From the NCBI GenBank assembly GCA_030655735.1, contig JAUSPK010000195.1, positions 1 through 6,510 on the forward strand: DNA of 6,510 nt. Reading direction: 5' to 3'. Of the stretch, positions 5,667 to 6,510 are shown one piece after another. Each line of letters opens with the position of its first letter. Positions within the stretch are counted from its first letter, which is position 1. The notes beneath the pieces are model-generated. The model had not been told where the DNA came from, made no database searches, and worked only from the letters and a program-made list of their open reading frames with translations. This stretch comes from Syntrophales bacterium (GTDB lineage: Bacteria; Desulfobacterota; Syntrophia; Syntrophales; UBA2210). A program made the position numbers and the translations under genes.

Positions 5667-6510
5667 CTATTTTTCCACCATCGTCCGGTAGAGATCGCCC
5701 GCGTGGTATGAACTTCTCACGAGGGGACCGCTGACAACACCGGAAAACCCCATCTCGAGAGCTGCCACGCGCCATTCATCAAATTCATCCGGGTGAACGA
5801 AGCGCTCAACCGGCAGATTTTTCTTCGAGGGCTGGAGATACTGCCCCAGCGTTAGGATATCGCATCCGGCGTTCGCCAGATCGCACAGTGTCTGGTTGAT
5901 TTCACTCGAAGTCTCTCCGAGGCCCAGCATGATCCCCGATTTTACCGGCATCTCAGGGACCTCTTTCTTCACGCTCTCCAGGAGTGCGAGCGACCGCGGG
6001 TATGATGCGTCGGGACGCACAGCGGGGTAGAGCCGCGGCACCGTTTCGATATTGTGGTTCAGGACATCGGGACGGGCCCTGATGACGGAGGTGAGCGCCT
6101 GCGGATCTCCCTGAAAATCGGGTATCAGGACCTCCACGCGCGCCTTGGGGAGATCTTCGCGTATCCTCGTAATCGTGTCGGCAAAGAACGAGGCCCCACC
6201 ATCGGGGAGGTCATCCCTCGTGACGGAGGTGACCACGAGATAGTCAAGCCCCATTTCCCGTGCCGCACCGGCAACCCGGGCGGGTTCTTCCGGATCGCAA
6301 GGGGCGGGCCTTCCATGGGTCATGGCACAAAATCGACAACCGCGCGTGCATACGGATCCCATGATGAGAAAGGTTGCCGTACCCCTGGAAAAGCACTCCC
6401 CGATATTGGGGCACAGGGCCTCCTCACAGACGGTATGCAACCGATTTTTTTTGATAAGGGTTCTGACTGCCCGGCACTCGGCCCCCCGTGGGAGACCCTT
6501 CCTGAGCCAG
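5667..6510 (-). CDS. lipA: Lipoyl synthase LipA (5' end beyond the window)
   Basis: This radical SAM enzyme inserts two sulfurs into protein-bound octanoyl groups to make the lipoyl cofactor of 2-oxoacid dehydrogenase E2 and glycine-cleavage H proteins. The frame is open to the window edge and starts mid-gene at WLRKGLP, part of the family's N-terminal PxWLR motif, so only about 5-20 residues should be missing. TTG at 6440 is internal, because conserved residues precede it. Numbering from that first visible Trp, the auxiliary [4Fe-4S] cysteines are C28, C33 and C39 (CEEALCPNIGEC). The radical SAM cysteines are C54, C58 and C61 (CTRGCRFC). VVTSVTRDDLPDGGA follows, and RSSY (265-268) near the C-terminus supplies the serine ligand of the auxiliary cluster. 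The C-terminus is complete. It is co-oriented with the downstream DUF6485-type gene and convergent with lpd, whose substrate carries the cofactor LipA builds. An eight-A run lies in the visible 5' part. Confidence 0.96.
   Translation of the reverse strand, partial: WLRKGLPRGAECRAVRTLIKKNRLHTVCEEALCPNIGECFSRGTATFLIMGSVCTRGCRFCAMTHGRPAPCDPEEPARVAGAAREMGLDYLVVTSVTRDDLPDGGASFFADTITRIREDLPKARVEVLIPDFQGDPQALTSVIRARPDVLNHNIETVPRLYPAVRPDASYPRSLALLESVKKEVPEMPVKSGIMLGLGETSSEINQTLCDLANAGCDILTLGQYLQPSKKNLPVERFVHPDEFDEWRVAALEMGFSGVVSGPLVRSSYHAGDLYRTMVEK

Noticed and set aside
5468..5734. Two plus-strand open frames over the DUF6485-type gene and the lipA 3' end
   Set aside because: They are antisense to recognised proteins and lack convincing motifs or ribosome binding sites.

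Overview
The window is a compact bacterial housekeeping stretch with no mobile element, CRISPR array, tRNA or rRNA. Six or seven genes run on the + strand from about 83 to 5434, and two converge on them from the right end on the - strand. A mannose-type PTS, an NAD-linked class 1B dihydroorotate dehydrogenase (PyrK+PyrD), a lipoyl synthase and a small Cys-rich protein of the DUF6485 type together suggest an anaerobic Gram-negative bacterium, most likely of the Desulfobacterota/deltaproteobacterial kind. That placement is inference from gene content, not from a marker gene.

Region 1 (1-1733): a possible weak promoter at the left edge, then mannose-family PTS components EIIA (83-496), EIIB (516-1022, or from GTG 489) and EIIC (1047-1733). 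The phospho-accepting histidines of EIIA (H9) and EIIB (H14) are both present. No EIID, HPr or EI follows, so the transporter is incomplete as far as this window shows. The EIIA/EIIB junction carries a perfect 6-bp inverted repeat over the EIIA stop codon.

Region 2 (1748-3980): rimI (N-terminal acetyltransferase of ribosomal protein bS18) overlaps pyrK by an ATGA junction. pyrK (FAD/[2Fe-2S] electron-transfer subunit) is followed by pyrD (catalytic subunit). PyrK and PyrD together would oxidise dihydroorotate to orotate with NAD+ in pyrimidine synthesis.

Region 3 (4049-5434): lpd, a full-length dihydrolipoyl dehydrogenase with its redox disulfide and His-Glu pair. It has Asn in place of the near-invariant FAD-contacting Asp of the C-terminal 'GD' motif.

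Region 4 (5442-6510, - strand): lipA (lipoyl synthase, lacking only its extreme N-terminus, which lies beyond the window) followed 18 nt later by a 68-codon Cys-rich DUF6485-type gene with its own good Shine-Dalgarno. lipA makes the lipoyl cofactor whose dihydro form Lpd reoxidises, so regions 3 and 4 share a lipoate theme although they are transcribed convergently.

All + strand gaps are 68 nt or less, so one long operon or a few overlapping ones is plausible. No convincing rho-independent terminator was seen. I found no clear novel system. The most useful leads are the EIID-less PTS set, the junction hairpin, the Asp-to-Asn change in Lpd and the uncharacterised Cys-rich partner of lipA.
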